Source: Planctomycetota bacterium (GTDB lineage: Bacteria > Planctomycetota > Phycisphaerae > WQYP01). Taken from it: a stretch of DNA of 19,122 nucleotides. The stretch is taken from NCBI GenBank assembly GCA_021798635.1, contig JAJZGH010000070.1, forward strand, positions 1-19,122, given 5' to 3'. Both the position numbers and the translations under genes were made by a program. How positions within the stretch are numbered: the stretch's first letter is position 1; every line of letters starts with the position of its first letter. Below the pieces are notes generated by a model. It searched no databases. It had not been told where the DNA came from and was given only the letters and a program-made list of their open reading frames with translations. Positions 6,169 to 14,404 of this stretch are shown here, one piece after another.

Positions 6169-9100
6169 CTAGAAGCTTATCGCCAAGCCCGCCATCACCG
6201 TCTGGGCAAATTGACTATTGGCTCCAGCCTGAAGTTCGTAATTAGCGAACAGAGTAATGCCCTTACTGAGATTTCCACTTATTCCGCCGCCGAGCAATCC
6301 GGAATCCCGGGTCGGCGAGCCGCTCTGGAAGGCAAATGATCCTGCACCAAGTCCATTAAAATTGGCGGAAATATTTTGGCTGTTATCAAGGAATTCATGC
6401 TGCCAATAAGCGTTAAAATTGATATTCAACAGGGCTGGGCGGGAATTGGTAACAAGATTCTGCTTGCCAAAAAGCGTCCATTGCAACTGACCACCGAGCA
6501 GAGATCGCAAGGAATTCACTGATTGGCTGCCGACGCTAAGATCAAATGGGCTACCATTTTCGCTAAAACTCGACACGCCAAGGTGGGTGTATCCAACACC
6601 GCCCGCGGGGCCAAACTTAAATCCGGCGGTTACCGGGAACCAGTAACCCACCATGCCGGCGGCATCGAATTGGTTGCCGGTGGGTTTTGCGGTCGCGGTG
6701 CTCGCCTGACTGCCAAAGTTCACGTTCCGGTCGATGCGGTAGCTGTTATAGGTGTAAGATGCCAAAGCGTCCGCATAGAAGTTGCTCTTTTGGAAACCGA
6801 CAAACACGCCGGGGGTGTAATTTGTGGATTGCTGCCGACTGCCGGCACTGTCGATGGTTCCACCGGTATAACCCCAGTTAAAAAAGGCACCGACGACAAA
6901 GTTGCGATTCAGCCGGTAATCCAATCCCCCCAAGACGCCGCCGGTGGAAAAATGTTCACCCGACCCGCCAGTGGGGTGAATTTGATCCAGTGTAACGGTT
7001 CCAAGGACAAACCCCGAGAATCCACTGTTACTGGAGGTGGGGGGCGGCGGCACATACCCTTGTGGCAGTCCGACCACGGCGGGATCCATATAGGAAACAG
7101 AGTTCTGAGCTTCCTGCTGGGCGGTTTGCATGGCCGCATCCATGGAGATAGAGAACGGATCTTGATCACTGGTTTTCAGCAGCGTCAGGCCGGAGGTGTT
7201 AAAGCCTGGATTTTCAAAGGCCTGCTCTGCTTGACCGAGCACCTCCTGATTCAGGAACGTGGTGTTCTGGATGGATTCATTGGTCATGGTGTTATAAACC
7301 TGTGGACTAAGTTCGCCGAGCGTGGCGGCAATTTGCGAGGGGGATTCCGCGCTCATGGCTATCAACGCACTTTGCCAGCTTGGCGACACCGCGCTGTCAG
7401 GCGTAAATGCTTGATCCAACAACGCCCCAATGGCGATTTCGTTGGCGTTCTGGCCATAGGGCGAAAAGAGAGTCTGGACGGTTACAACTTCACCGGTTCC
7501 CGCCACGGACGACTCGTAAAAATCATAGCCGTTGCCCACGTTCGCGGCGGTAATTGTATGAAAGCCGGTGCCGTAGGTAACATTGCCGTTCTCAAGCGGT
7601 GTCGCGCCGGCGGAAGTGGGTGTTGCGCCACCCGCCGCGGCCACACCCGTTGGTGCGGTCGTGCTGGATATCACGGTGTATTTATCAAAATCTAGGGGAT
7701 GGACGAAGCTTGAACCGGCGCGTGTTTCGAATGCCAGATTCAGATTGCCGTTGAGTGTCGCGGTTCCGCTGCCGGCCACCGCCACTGAATCGTAGGCATT
7801 GGTGGATGGCTCGCCGAATATCGCCAAGCCAAGGGAGCTGCCCGCGTCCTGACTGTATTGCGCGGTGGTCATGGCAATCGCTGAAGGTGTCGCGGCGACA
7901 TTGCGCAGCGCATTAAAATAATTGATTGTTTCCACCGCATTAACCGCGTTGGCAGCGGTGCTGGTATTGGTCAGGCTCAGGGTGCCGGATCCCAGCGAGG
8001 AGGCCGTCCCGGCCACGACTGTGACACCCAGTTGCTTTCCCGAGGTCGTAATATCCGTGTTATTGCTGAAGGTGCCGACGCCGTTAAGCAGCAATGTTCC
8101 CGCAGCGGTGGTTGACGAAGACGTCAATGTCAGGGAACCGGTGGGTGCGGCCTGTCCGATGATCGTGCCGGTATAAATTCCAGTGTTACCATTGGCATCC
8201 AAGGCGCCCCCGGCGGCGTCCAGTGTGATATTGTTTGCCACAGTGTACGAACCGGTCTGCCGTAATGTGCCATTGTCCATGATGATTCCAGCGCCGATAG
8301 CCGGCAAATTATTCGCGCCGGCCGCGGAGACCACCGTGGTATGCGTTCCATCACCGATTTGCAGATAACCGGCGGTAAACGCAATGGAACCGTTATTGGT
8401 TCCCCCGAGCACAAAGGCGCCATTGGCCAGACTAAATGTATCATTACGTGTAGATGTGTTTGAAATGACGCCGGCGAGGGTCAGGGACGTTCCTCCCGCA
8501 TTAATACCGCCCGCACTGGCGCCAGCGCCGTTATCAAGAACGGTTATGGCATTGTTGATTGTGCCGCCGCCGGAGTAATCCAGCGTGCCCTGATCAAAGG
8601 CAAACTTCACGCGGGTTCCCGCGGCGGTATTGGGCAAATTGGCGCTGCCGGCGGCGATCACGGTGGTGGTTCCCGTGCCATCGCCGATTTGGAAGGTGCC
8701 GGTGGTAAACGTGGTGTCATTGATTCCGGTCAGGGTGATGGTGCCATCCTGCAATGCGAACGTATCACCGAGTGTGGAATTATTGGTAATTGGCGCACTG
8801 ATGGTCAGAGCCTGCCCGCCGGCGTCAATGGCGTTGGTGGTGGCGGCTCCACCGGAGTTGGCGATGGTGACGGCACGGGACAGAGTTCCTCCGCCGGAAT
8901 ATTCAAGAGTTCCCTGATCCAGAACAATCGCCGCGCCGGTACCCGGCAAGTCTGTCAGAGCGGCGGCGCTGACAATGGAAGTTCCTGTGCCATCACCAAT
9001 TTGCAAGGTGCCGACATTAAATGTGGTGTCGTTGCCGGTATTGGTGAGAGCGATGGTGCCATCCTGCAAAACCAGCGTATCACCCGGCGCGGAGTTATTG

Positions 9101-12100
9101 GTAATCCCCCCGCTGAGCGTGAGCGTTTGTCCGCCCGCGTCGATGGTATTGGTGACGGATGTGCCGGCGTTGGTAATGGCGCTTACAAGGGTGCCGCCGC
9201 TTGTCCCCGTATACATCAGTTCGCCCTGATTAAGGGTAATGGTTCCCGTACCAAACGAACTGGCATTGCCAAACCGCACCGCCGCGTTATTTTCAACCGT
9301 GGTGCCATTGGAATACGTGTTGGCGCCGGCTCCAAGATTGGCGCTGCCGTCAATGCCGTTGAATACCAGAGCCAGATTACCCGACAAGGTTCCGGTAAAT
9401 TGCGATGTGGCCGCGGTGGTCGCGCCGGCACCGGTCCCGAGTGTCAAAACTATCCCCGCGCCGGCACCACCATTGATATTACCGGCAATCGTGGACGCGG
9501 AAGGCGTGGCCATTGAATCCGGCAGGATATTAATATCCGAAACGGATGTAGTGGAACTGTTGGTAATACTGGAAAGAGAGTCCAGCGACAATTCTCCAAC
9601 AGTTAAAGTACTTCCGCCGAGGTCGTAATTACCGTTCTCCATTTGGAAAAGCTGCCCGGTGCCGCTGACGCCTCCGCTAAGCCCGATGGTTTGGGCATTG
9701 CCGATAATTGTACCGGTACCCGTGAGCGTGATTGCATTGGCCACCGTGGCTGCCGTGGTTCCGGTATAGGTCAGCGTGCCGGCATTCAGCGTGATACCGC
9801 TGCCAGCGGCGCCGAATGAACCGCCGATGCCAAATTTCACGATGGCATTGTTGTTTACTGTCGTGGTCCCAAGGAAGGTATTGGTCTGGCTTCCCAAATC
9901 AGCACTGCCATCGATCCCGGTAAATATAAGCGTCAACTTTCCTGAAAGTGTGCCGGAAAACGTGGAACTCTCCACCGTTCTGGCTGTGGCACCCGAGCCG
10001 AGCGTCAGAACGATGCCCGCACCGGTGCCCCCGTCAATGTTGCCGGCGAGGGCTGACGCGGTCGGTGTGGCCATGGCATCGGGAAGTATATTAATATCCC
10101 CGACAGTCGTCGTGGAACTGTTGGTAATGGTAGCTAAACCGCCGCCCAGCGCGTTGGTGGTGGTTAATTCACCCACGCCGATATTCGTACCAGCGAGGTC
10201 AAAAGTACCATCCTGCAGAGTCAGCGATTGGGCGCTGCCGACGGTATCACCGGTGACACCCGCCAAGCCAAGGGTCTGGCCGTTGGCGGTAATGGTGCCC
10301 ACGCCAGCCAACTTGATGGCGTTGACCAGCTGCGCGGGAGAATTGCCGATGTAAGAAAGCACGCCATTATCCAGGGTGATGCCCACGTTTGCGCCGGGCA
10401 ACTCGGCGACGCCGCCGCCACGGCCAAACTGAGCGGTGGTGACAGCAGCGGTACCGTCGCCAATCTGGAGTGTGCCGGCGCTGAAAGCGGTGTTATTTGT
10501 TGAGGTCAGGTCGAATGCCCCGTTCCGCAACAGCAAGGTGGTCCCGGCATTGGCGTTGGTGATGCTGCCACCCAGGCCCAGCGGATCGCTGACCACAGAG
10601 CCATTGGCATCGACAATATCAGTTACGTTGTTGTCGTTGAGGATAACCGGGCCGATGATCTGATTGTTTGCCGGCTGGTTAGCCCCTGCGACCAATGTGC
10701 CGCCGGTATTGAAGGCGAAACTGTTAAGCGATCCGACGTTCGCACTCACGATGTTCAGTGTTGTCAGTGCGTTGTCAATGGTGATAACGCCACTGTAGGT
10801 GTTGATAAAACCCTGCATGAAAAGGGTTCCGGCCGTGGCTTGGGAATTCGTAACCAGAACACCGTCTCTTCCGGTTAGCTCGCTGGCGAATATTACGGTC
10901 CCGGGGTTGTTGTCGCCGAAAGTTCCATTGTGACCGTACACATCAAGGGTCAGGGCATTTTCCGCAAAGGTTGAAGTTCCCAGCGGTACGTAGACGCTGT
11001 TGCCCAGCTGTTGATTGGTGCCCAGATATTGGATAGTAGCGCCCGGAGAACCGACGGGGGCACCGGTGGCGGGAGATCCGATGTTTATCTGGCCGGCACC
11101 GAGATTGTCCGTAAAGGTGGCACCGGAGCTGTCCAGTTGAATGATGACATTATCTTGCAGCGTCACGGTACCGTCCGATACAAAAGTATTGGCCACCCCG
11201 TTTACCGTTCTGTCGCCGTAATCGCCGAAGGCACTGTTATCACCCGTAATTTTCAGCGTTCCTCCGCCGATAGGAGTGCCACTGCTGTTTGTCGCCGTGG
11301 AACCAATGATCAGATTGCCGGAGTCGATGTTGACGGTGTTGGTATTCGCGCCGCTTTTGATGCTTTCGACATCGGCGGCCATGTTGCCTGAAAGTGTTGT
11401 GGTATATCCATTGAGGTCGAGCGTATTGGTGGTCGGTGTAACATATCCGGACGACGATACGTATGCCGTAGACTCAAGTGACGCGGCAATGTTAAGATTG
11501 TTCACGCCCATCTTCAGGGTGCTCTGGTAAAGCGCCAACCGCGAACCAGCGCCCGCCTGGCTGCCGATGGCGTCGAGCGATACCTCCGTTGTTGACGCTG
11601 GCGCATAACCACCGGAACCATTTGAGACCAAGCCATTACCGACCTGAATAGTGCCTTTGGTAAAGTCCGAGGATGTATAGATGGAGGTGAGATAAAAGGT
11701 GCCGTTTTGAAAGACCATGATGTCGCCAGGCTGGTTGGTCACCCCTACCGGTCGCAGGGGCATTTGCTGGGTGTTGGTCCCGGCGTTCTCGATCGCGCCC
11801 TGAACAGTGATGGATTGCGTGTTGCCGTCAAAGGTATTGACGGAGGGCATCCAGTTGTATGTCGTGGTTCCGATTTTGGTAGTCCCATTCCCGCTATCCG
11901 TGAGAATGATGGAGTTGCCGGCGATTAGTGTGGCCGGGGTGGTTCCGCTGTATTGCAGTGTGCCATTGTCAAGTTGGACCGTGCCGCCACCGAATGCACT
12001 GCTGCTGGCTCCGCCCTCATCACCGTTGTTGCTGAAAGTGGCGACTGCGGGAGTGGCCGCGATTACCGGAGGAGTGGCACCGGAGCTGCCAAGGTTAATG

Positions 12101-13944
12101 GTGCTGAAAATAGCGGTTCCTGCGGAGTAGGTGTTGCTCACCGCTCCAAAATTGAAGTTGCCGGACAGGTTCAGCGCCAAGTTGCCGGCAAGCAGGCCCG
12201 TGCTGCCCATGTTGCCACCGCCGAGATTCAAGGTTATGCCGGCGTTGTGCTGGCCATCAATTGTGCCGTTAATGTAACCAGCCCCTGCCGAAACGCTCGA
12301 TACGTTGTTGGGGTTGGAGTTGATCACGGTGGCGGTGGAGGCCACGGTCAATGTTGCGACCCCGAGGCCTATATTGGTGCCATTGAGATCAAAGGTGCCG
12401 TTTGACAATGTCAGAGGTGCTGTCGCGAACCCTGCGGCCGTTATGCCGTCCAGTTGAATGGTCTGATTATTTTGCGTCGTGATGGTGCTTGCGGTCGTGC
12501 CCATAAGCGTGATGGGAGTCACCATGCTGGCCGTGCCCGTTCCGGTATAATCCAGCGTACCGCCGTCCAAGGCGACGCCGGCGGAGGTGTGCCCCGGCAA
12601 ATTCACTACCGAATTAAATTGCACCTCGCTTGTCACGGTCCCATTGCCTACCTGCAAAGTGCCGGCAGTAAAGCTGGTATTGTTGATTCCGGTGATAATA
12701 AACGTGCCATCCTGCAAAGCCAGGGTGTCGCCGGTTGCCGAATTACTGATGATGGGTGAGCTGATGGTGAGGGTTTGGCCGCCGGCATCGACGGCGTTTG
12801 TTGTGGCGACTCCCGCATCGGTAACCGTGATAGAATTGCTAAGCGTTCCGCCGGCGGCATATTGGAGCGTACCCTGGTTGAGCGTGATATTAACATTCGT
12901 TGCAACAAAATTTGCAGCTGTGGCCGCCGAAGCGGTAGAAGCACCCGCTCCGTTGCCGATCTGCAGTGTGCCACCGGTGAAACTGGTGTTGTTGGTTCCG
13001 GTCAGGTCAATGATTCCATTTTGCAAGGTCAAGGTGTTGGCGGCATTGGTGATGTTACCGGAGAGGGCCAGAGCATTAACACCGGTAAGGCCGCCTGCAT
13101 CGATGGTACCGTTGCCTGACAAGCTGATGTTATTGGCGACGTTTACGGGGGCTGTTGTTACACCCGTGTAGGCTAGTTCGCCCTGATTCAGGGCGACCGG
13201 TCCGATCCCAAAGGAAGCGGCGTTGCCGAAAGACGCTACCGCGTTATTTTCAACGGTCGTTCCCTGCGTATACGTGTTGGCAGCAGTGCCAAAATTCAAG
13301 TTGCCATCGTAACCGGAGAGTGTGACGCCGACAGTGCCTTCAAGCAGCCCGGTTGGGCTAAGCGTCGAGGTAATCGCTGCACCGCCTGCGGGCGGGGTGG
13401 TAGCTCCGGAGCCAAAATTCAGAAAAATTCCGAGGCCCGTTCCCCCGTTGATAGTGCCCGCAATCGTCGATCCTCCGATCAAAGAACTGCTGGTGGACGG
13501 GATAATGGAGAGCGTGGCAAGGGAACCGGAGTTGACAATCCCTGAACCAGCGGCGAGGTTGAGGTAGCTTATAGTGTTGGCGCTCCCGGCCAAGTCGACG
13601 GTTGCGTTGGGGGTAAATGTTATCCCCGAGCCGGGATTCGTTGTACCAATATAGGCGTCGTAGGTGGTGGTAGCGGGAAATCCATTATTCGGAACTGATC
13701 CGCTGCCGGCGGTTGCCGTGTTTAGCCAGTTGGTGGGGACAGTCCAGTTGCCTGGCGAGGTTCCGGTGAACGTCTCACTGGTGTCAGCCGCACGCGCCCG
13801 CCACGCCGGCGCGCTGACGACGAATACCGCCGCGGCCGCAAGTGCTAAAACTTTGGCGGTTTGCCGATGGGGAAGATGTTTCGTATTCTTTCGGCTATTC
13901 GTTAAGTGCCCGGTAATACTGATTTGTGTTTCTCCGCGACCCAT
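6169..13944 (-). CDS. Giant autotransporter adhesin with beta-helix repeats and outer-membrane barrel
   Basis: A 2591-aa type Va secretion protein. Residues 1-32 are an unusually long polar and basic n-region, followed by a hydrophobic core (LALAAAAVFVVSAPA) and a likely cut after A52 (ARA|ADT). About 55-2020 is a Gly/Thr/Asn-rich passenger of autotransporter-associated beta-strand repeats. Recurrent signatures are NTxxxGTTVENNA, GTLQIGDGT and LDQGTLxYSGGGT, the last two spaced about 104-110 residues apart in the best-preserved stretch. About 2029-2110 is the conserved pre-barrel domain (YSQDAGSSLGL, then SGTATLNGNLNLAF). A linker with ELSPQVYNTM follows (about 2187-2215), then a short PPPP hinge near 2299, then a barrel of about 280 residues (2310-2591) ending in SF, as outer-membrane barrels do. 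I see no cysteine anywhere. AAAGGAG lies six bases before the ATG. Role in adhesion or biofilm is inferred. Confidence 0.93.
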   Translation of the reverse strand: MGRGETQISITGHLTNSRKNTKHLPHRQTAKVLALAAAAVFVVSAPAWRARAADTSETFTGTSPGNWTVPTNWLNTATAGSGSVPNNGFPATTTYDAYIGTTNPGSGITFTPNATVDLAGSANTISYLNLAAGSGIVNSGSLATLSIIPSTSSSLIGGSTIAGTINGGTGLGIFLNFGSGATTPPAGGAAITSTLSPTGLLEGTVGVTLSGYDGNLNFGTAANTYTQGTTVENNAVASFGNAASFGIGPVALNQGELAYTGVTTAPVNVANNISLSGNGTIDAGGLTGVNALALSGNITNAANTLTLQNGIIDLTGTNNTSFTGGTLQIGNGAGASTASAATAANFVATNVNITLNQGTLQYAAGGTLSNSITVTDAGVATTNAVDAGGQTLTISSPIISNSATGDTLALQDGTFIITGINNTSFTAGTLQVGNGTVTSEVQFNSVVNLPGHTSAGVALDGGTLDYTGTGTASMVTPITLMGTTASTITTQNNQTIQLDGITAAGFATAPLTLSNGTFDLNGTNIGLGVATLTVASTATVINSNPNNVSSVSAGAGYINGTIDGQHNAGITLNLGGGNMGSTGLLAGNLALNLSGNFNFGAVSNTYSAGTAIFSTINLGSSGATPPVIAATPAVATFSNNGDEGGASSSAFGGGTVQLDNGTLQYSGTTPATLIAGNSIILTDSGNGTTKIGTTTYNWMPSVNTFDGNTQSITVQGAIENAGTNTQQMPLRPVGVTNQPGDIMVFQNGTFYLTSIYTSSDFTKGTIQVGNGLVSNGSGGYAPASTTEVSLDAIGSQAGAGSRLALYQSTLKMGVNNLNIAASLESTAYVSSSGYVTPTTNTLDLNGYTTTLSGNMAADVESIKSGANTNTVNIDSGNLIIGSTATNSSGTPIGGGTLKITGDNSAFGDYGDRTVNGVANTFVSDGTVTLQDNVIIQLDSSGATFTDNLGAGQINIGSPATGAPVGSPGATIQYLGTNQQLGNSVYVPLGTSTFAENALTLDVYGHNGTFGDNNPGTVIFASELTGRDGVLVTNSQATAGTLFMQGFINTYSGVITIDNALTTLNIVSANVGSLNSFAFNTGGTLVAGANQPANNQIIGPVILNDNNVTDIVDANGSVVSDPLGLGGSITNANAGTTLLLRNGAFDLTSTNNTAFSAGTLQIGDGTAAVTTAQFGRGGGVAELPGANVGITLDNGVLSYIGNSPAQLVNAIKLAGVGTITANGQTLGLAGVTGDTVGSAQSLTLQDGTFDLAGTNIGVGELTTTNALGGGLATITNSSTTTVGDINILPDAMATPTASALAGNIDGGTGAGIVLTLGSGATARTVESSTFSGTLSGKLTLIFTGIDGSADLGSQTNTFLGTTTVNNNAIVKFGIGGSFGAAGSGITLNAGTLTYTGTTAATVANAITLTGTGTIIGNAQTIGLSGGVSGTGQLFQMENGNYDLGGSTLTVGELSLDSLSSITNSSTTSVSDINILPDSMATPSASTIAGNINGGAGAGIVLTLGTGAGATTAATSQFTGTLSGNLALVFNGIDGSANLGAGANTYSNGTTVENNAAVRFGNASSFGTGTITLNQGELMYTGTSGGTLVSAITNAGTSVTNTIDAGGQTLTLSGGITNNSAPGDTLVLQDGTIALTNTGNDTTFNVGTLQIGDGTGTSIVSAAALTDLPGTGAAIVLDQGTLEYSGGGTLSRAVTIANSGGAATTNAIDAGGQALTISAPITNNSTLGDTFALQDGTITLTGINDTTFTTGTFQIGDGTGTTTVIAAGSANLPNTAAGTRVKFAFDQGTLDYSGGGTINNAITVLDNGAGASAGGINAGGTSLTLAGVISNTSTRNDTFSLANGAFVLGGTNNGSIAFTAGYLQIGDGTHTTVVSAAGANNLPAIGAGIIMDNGTLRQTGSYTVANNITLDAAGGALDANGNTGIYTGTIIGQAAPTGSLTLTSSSTTAAGTLLLNGVGTFSNNTDITTSGKQLGVTVVAGTASSLGSGTLSLTNTSTAANAVNAVETINYFNALRNVAATPSAIAMTTAQYSQDAGSSLGLAIFGEPSTNAYDSVAVAGSGTATLNGNLNLAFETRAGSSFVHPLDFDKYTVISSTTAPTGVAAAGGATPTSAGATPLENGNVTYGTGFHTITAANVGNGYDFYESSVAGTGEVVTVQTLFSPYGQNANEIAIGALLDQAFTPDSAVSPSWQSALIAMSAESPSQIAATLGELSPQVYNTMTNESIQNTTFLNQEVLGQAEQAFENPGFNTSGLTLLKTSDQDPFSISMDAAMQTAQQEAQNSVSYMDPAVVGLPQGYVPPPPTSSNSGFSGFVLGTVTLDQIHPTGGSGEHFSTGGVLGGLDYRLNRNFVVGAFFNWGYTGGTIDSAGSRQQSTNYTPGVFVGFQKSNFYADALASYTYNSYRIDRNVNFGSQASTATAKPTGNQFDAAGMVGYWFPVTAGFKFGPAGGVGYTHLGVSSFSENGSPFDLSVGSQSVNSLRSLLGGQLQWTLFGKQNLVTNSRPALLNINFNAYWQHEFLDNSQNISANFNGLGAGSFAFQSGSPTRDSGLLGGGISGNLSKGITLFANYELQAGANSQFAQTVMAGLAISF
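9200..10340 (-). repeat. In-gene tandem duplication, period 561 bp (187 codons)
   Basis: Two consecutive passenger units share DINILPDxMATPxAS, then AGNIxGGxGAGIVLTLG, then FNGIDGSAxLG-like runs. The corresponding DNA landmarks (GTGGCCAT...TATTAATATCC) begin at 9506 and 10067, exactly 561 bp apart and in frame. Diverged relatives of the same unit appear nearer the N-terminus. Boundaries are approximate. Confidence 0.7.
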
Positions 13945-14034
13945 GAAAAACTCCTTTAGATCCAGTCACCCGTTGCCCATGGCTTTTATAAATTCCAAAA
14001 AATCCCTCTCGCATCCCTCGATGACGCAACCGTG

Positions 14035-14063
14035 GTTATAACTGCCGATTGGCAGAACGTCAA
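14035..14063 (-). promoter_or_regulatory. Sigma-70-type promoter of the autotransporter gene
   Basis: On the minus strand TTGACG (14058-14063) and TATAAC (14035-14040) are separated by exactly 17 bp; each matches the consensus at 5 of 6 positions. Transcription would start near 14028, giving an untranslated leader of about 84 bases. This is the clearest promoter in the window. Confidence 0.65.
14042..14055. promoter_or_regulatory. Palindrome in promoter spacer, candidate operator
   Basis: CTGCCGATTGGCAG is a dyad with perfect 5-bp arms (CTGCC/GGCAG) and 12 of 14 symmetric positions, lying wholly between the -35 and -10 hexamers. A bound repressor, or a MerR-type activator, would directly control the autotransporter promoter. 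The regulator is unknown and none is encoded nearby. Confidence 0.45.
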
Positions 14064-14100
14064 ACACCCATAGTGGGAATGCAGGACCAACTTTGGAACA

Positions 14101-14210
14101 GGCCCGAAATAACTTCCCGATTTGCGCTGCACTCTCATGCGGCACCGCCGGCGGAGCCGGCGGCTATATGAGGGACGGCAGGTCGGGTTTTCAGGAAGTT
14201 ATTTGGGGAC
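14101..14210. mobile_element. MITE/REP-like palindromic element
   Basis: Perfect 11-bp terminal inverted repeats, AAATAACTTCC (14107-14117) and GGAAGTTATTT (14194-14204), enclose further nested pairs: CGA 14118-14120 with TCG 14183-14185, CTGC 14127-14130 with GCAG 14178-14181, CTCTCAT 14132-14138 with ATGAGGG 14168-14174, and CCGCCGGC 14145-14152 with GCCGGCGG 14156-14163. The whole can fold into one long imperfect hairpin. It has no ORF. It resembles non-autonomous palindromic elements mobilised in trans, but no transposase or target duplication is visible here. Confidence 0.5.
14143..14173 (+). repeat. Dispersed palindromic repeat copy at element apex
   Basis: The 22 bases 14143-14164 are identical to 17418-17439, and 28 of 31 positions agree when the tail is included. 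It forms the tip of the larger palindrome at 14101-14210. Confidence 0.7.
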
Positions 14211-14404
14211 CGTTTCTTTGCCGCTCAAACGCGGGAATAACTGTTGGCGAAAAAGCACTTTTATCACAAATTCCAAACATCGCATTATTTTTTCTTGACT
14301 TGCACGGTATGGCGCGATAACCTTCCGTCTAAGTGAAAGCGGAAATCGGTTCATGCGGCGTGCGGCTGGCGTTGATGCCGAGAGATTTTAATAAGGAGCG
14401 GTCC

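Larger units (their letters stand above)
13945..14404. other. Divergent regulatory region with palindromic element, 460 bp
   Basis: This gap separates the autotransporter gene (minus) from the glutamic peptidase gene (plus). It holds the autotransporter promoter and its palindromic spacer (14035-14063), a leader of about 84 bases, the palindromic mobile-like element (14101-14210), and an AT-rich patch (about 14280-14300). A TTGACT at 14295-14300 with GATAAC at 14316-14321 (15-bp spacing, too short to be convincing) is the best plus-strand promoter candidate. No additional gene is supported. Confidence 0.6.

Noticed and set aside
6523..7695. Long plus-strand open frame (390 codons) opposite the autotransporter barrel region
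   Set aside because: It is antisense to a clearly coding, motif-bearing gene, shows no recognisable domain, and is one of many open frames caused by the repetitive Gly/Thr/Asn codon composition.
8689..9516. Plus-strand frame of 275 codons opposite the passenger repeats, plus several others between 8900 and 13600
   Set aside because: Their low-complexity Val/Pro/Ser or Gly/Asn sequence mirrors the repeat structure of the true gene, and no ribosome binding sites support them.
14333..14404. GTG start for the glutamic peptidase
   Set aside because: AAGGAG six bases before the ATG at 14405 is far better, and the signal peptide is placed normally from there.
14205..14404. Sigma-54 promoter for the PEP-CTERM genes
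   Set aside because: PEP-CTERM genes are sometimes sigma-54 dependent, but no GG-N10-GC element with surrounding consensus was found upstream of 14405 or 15474.
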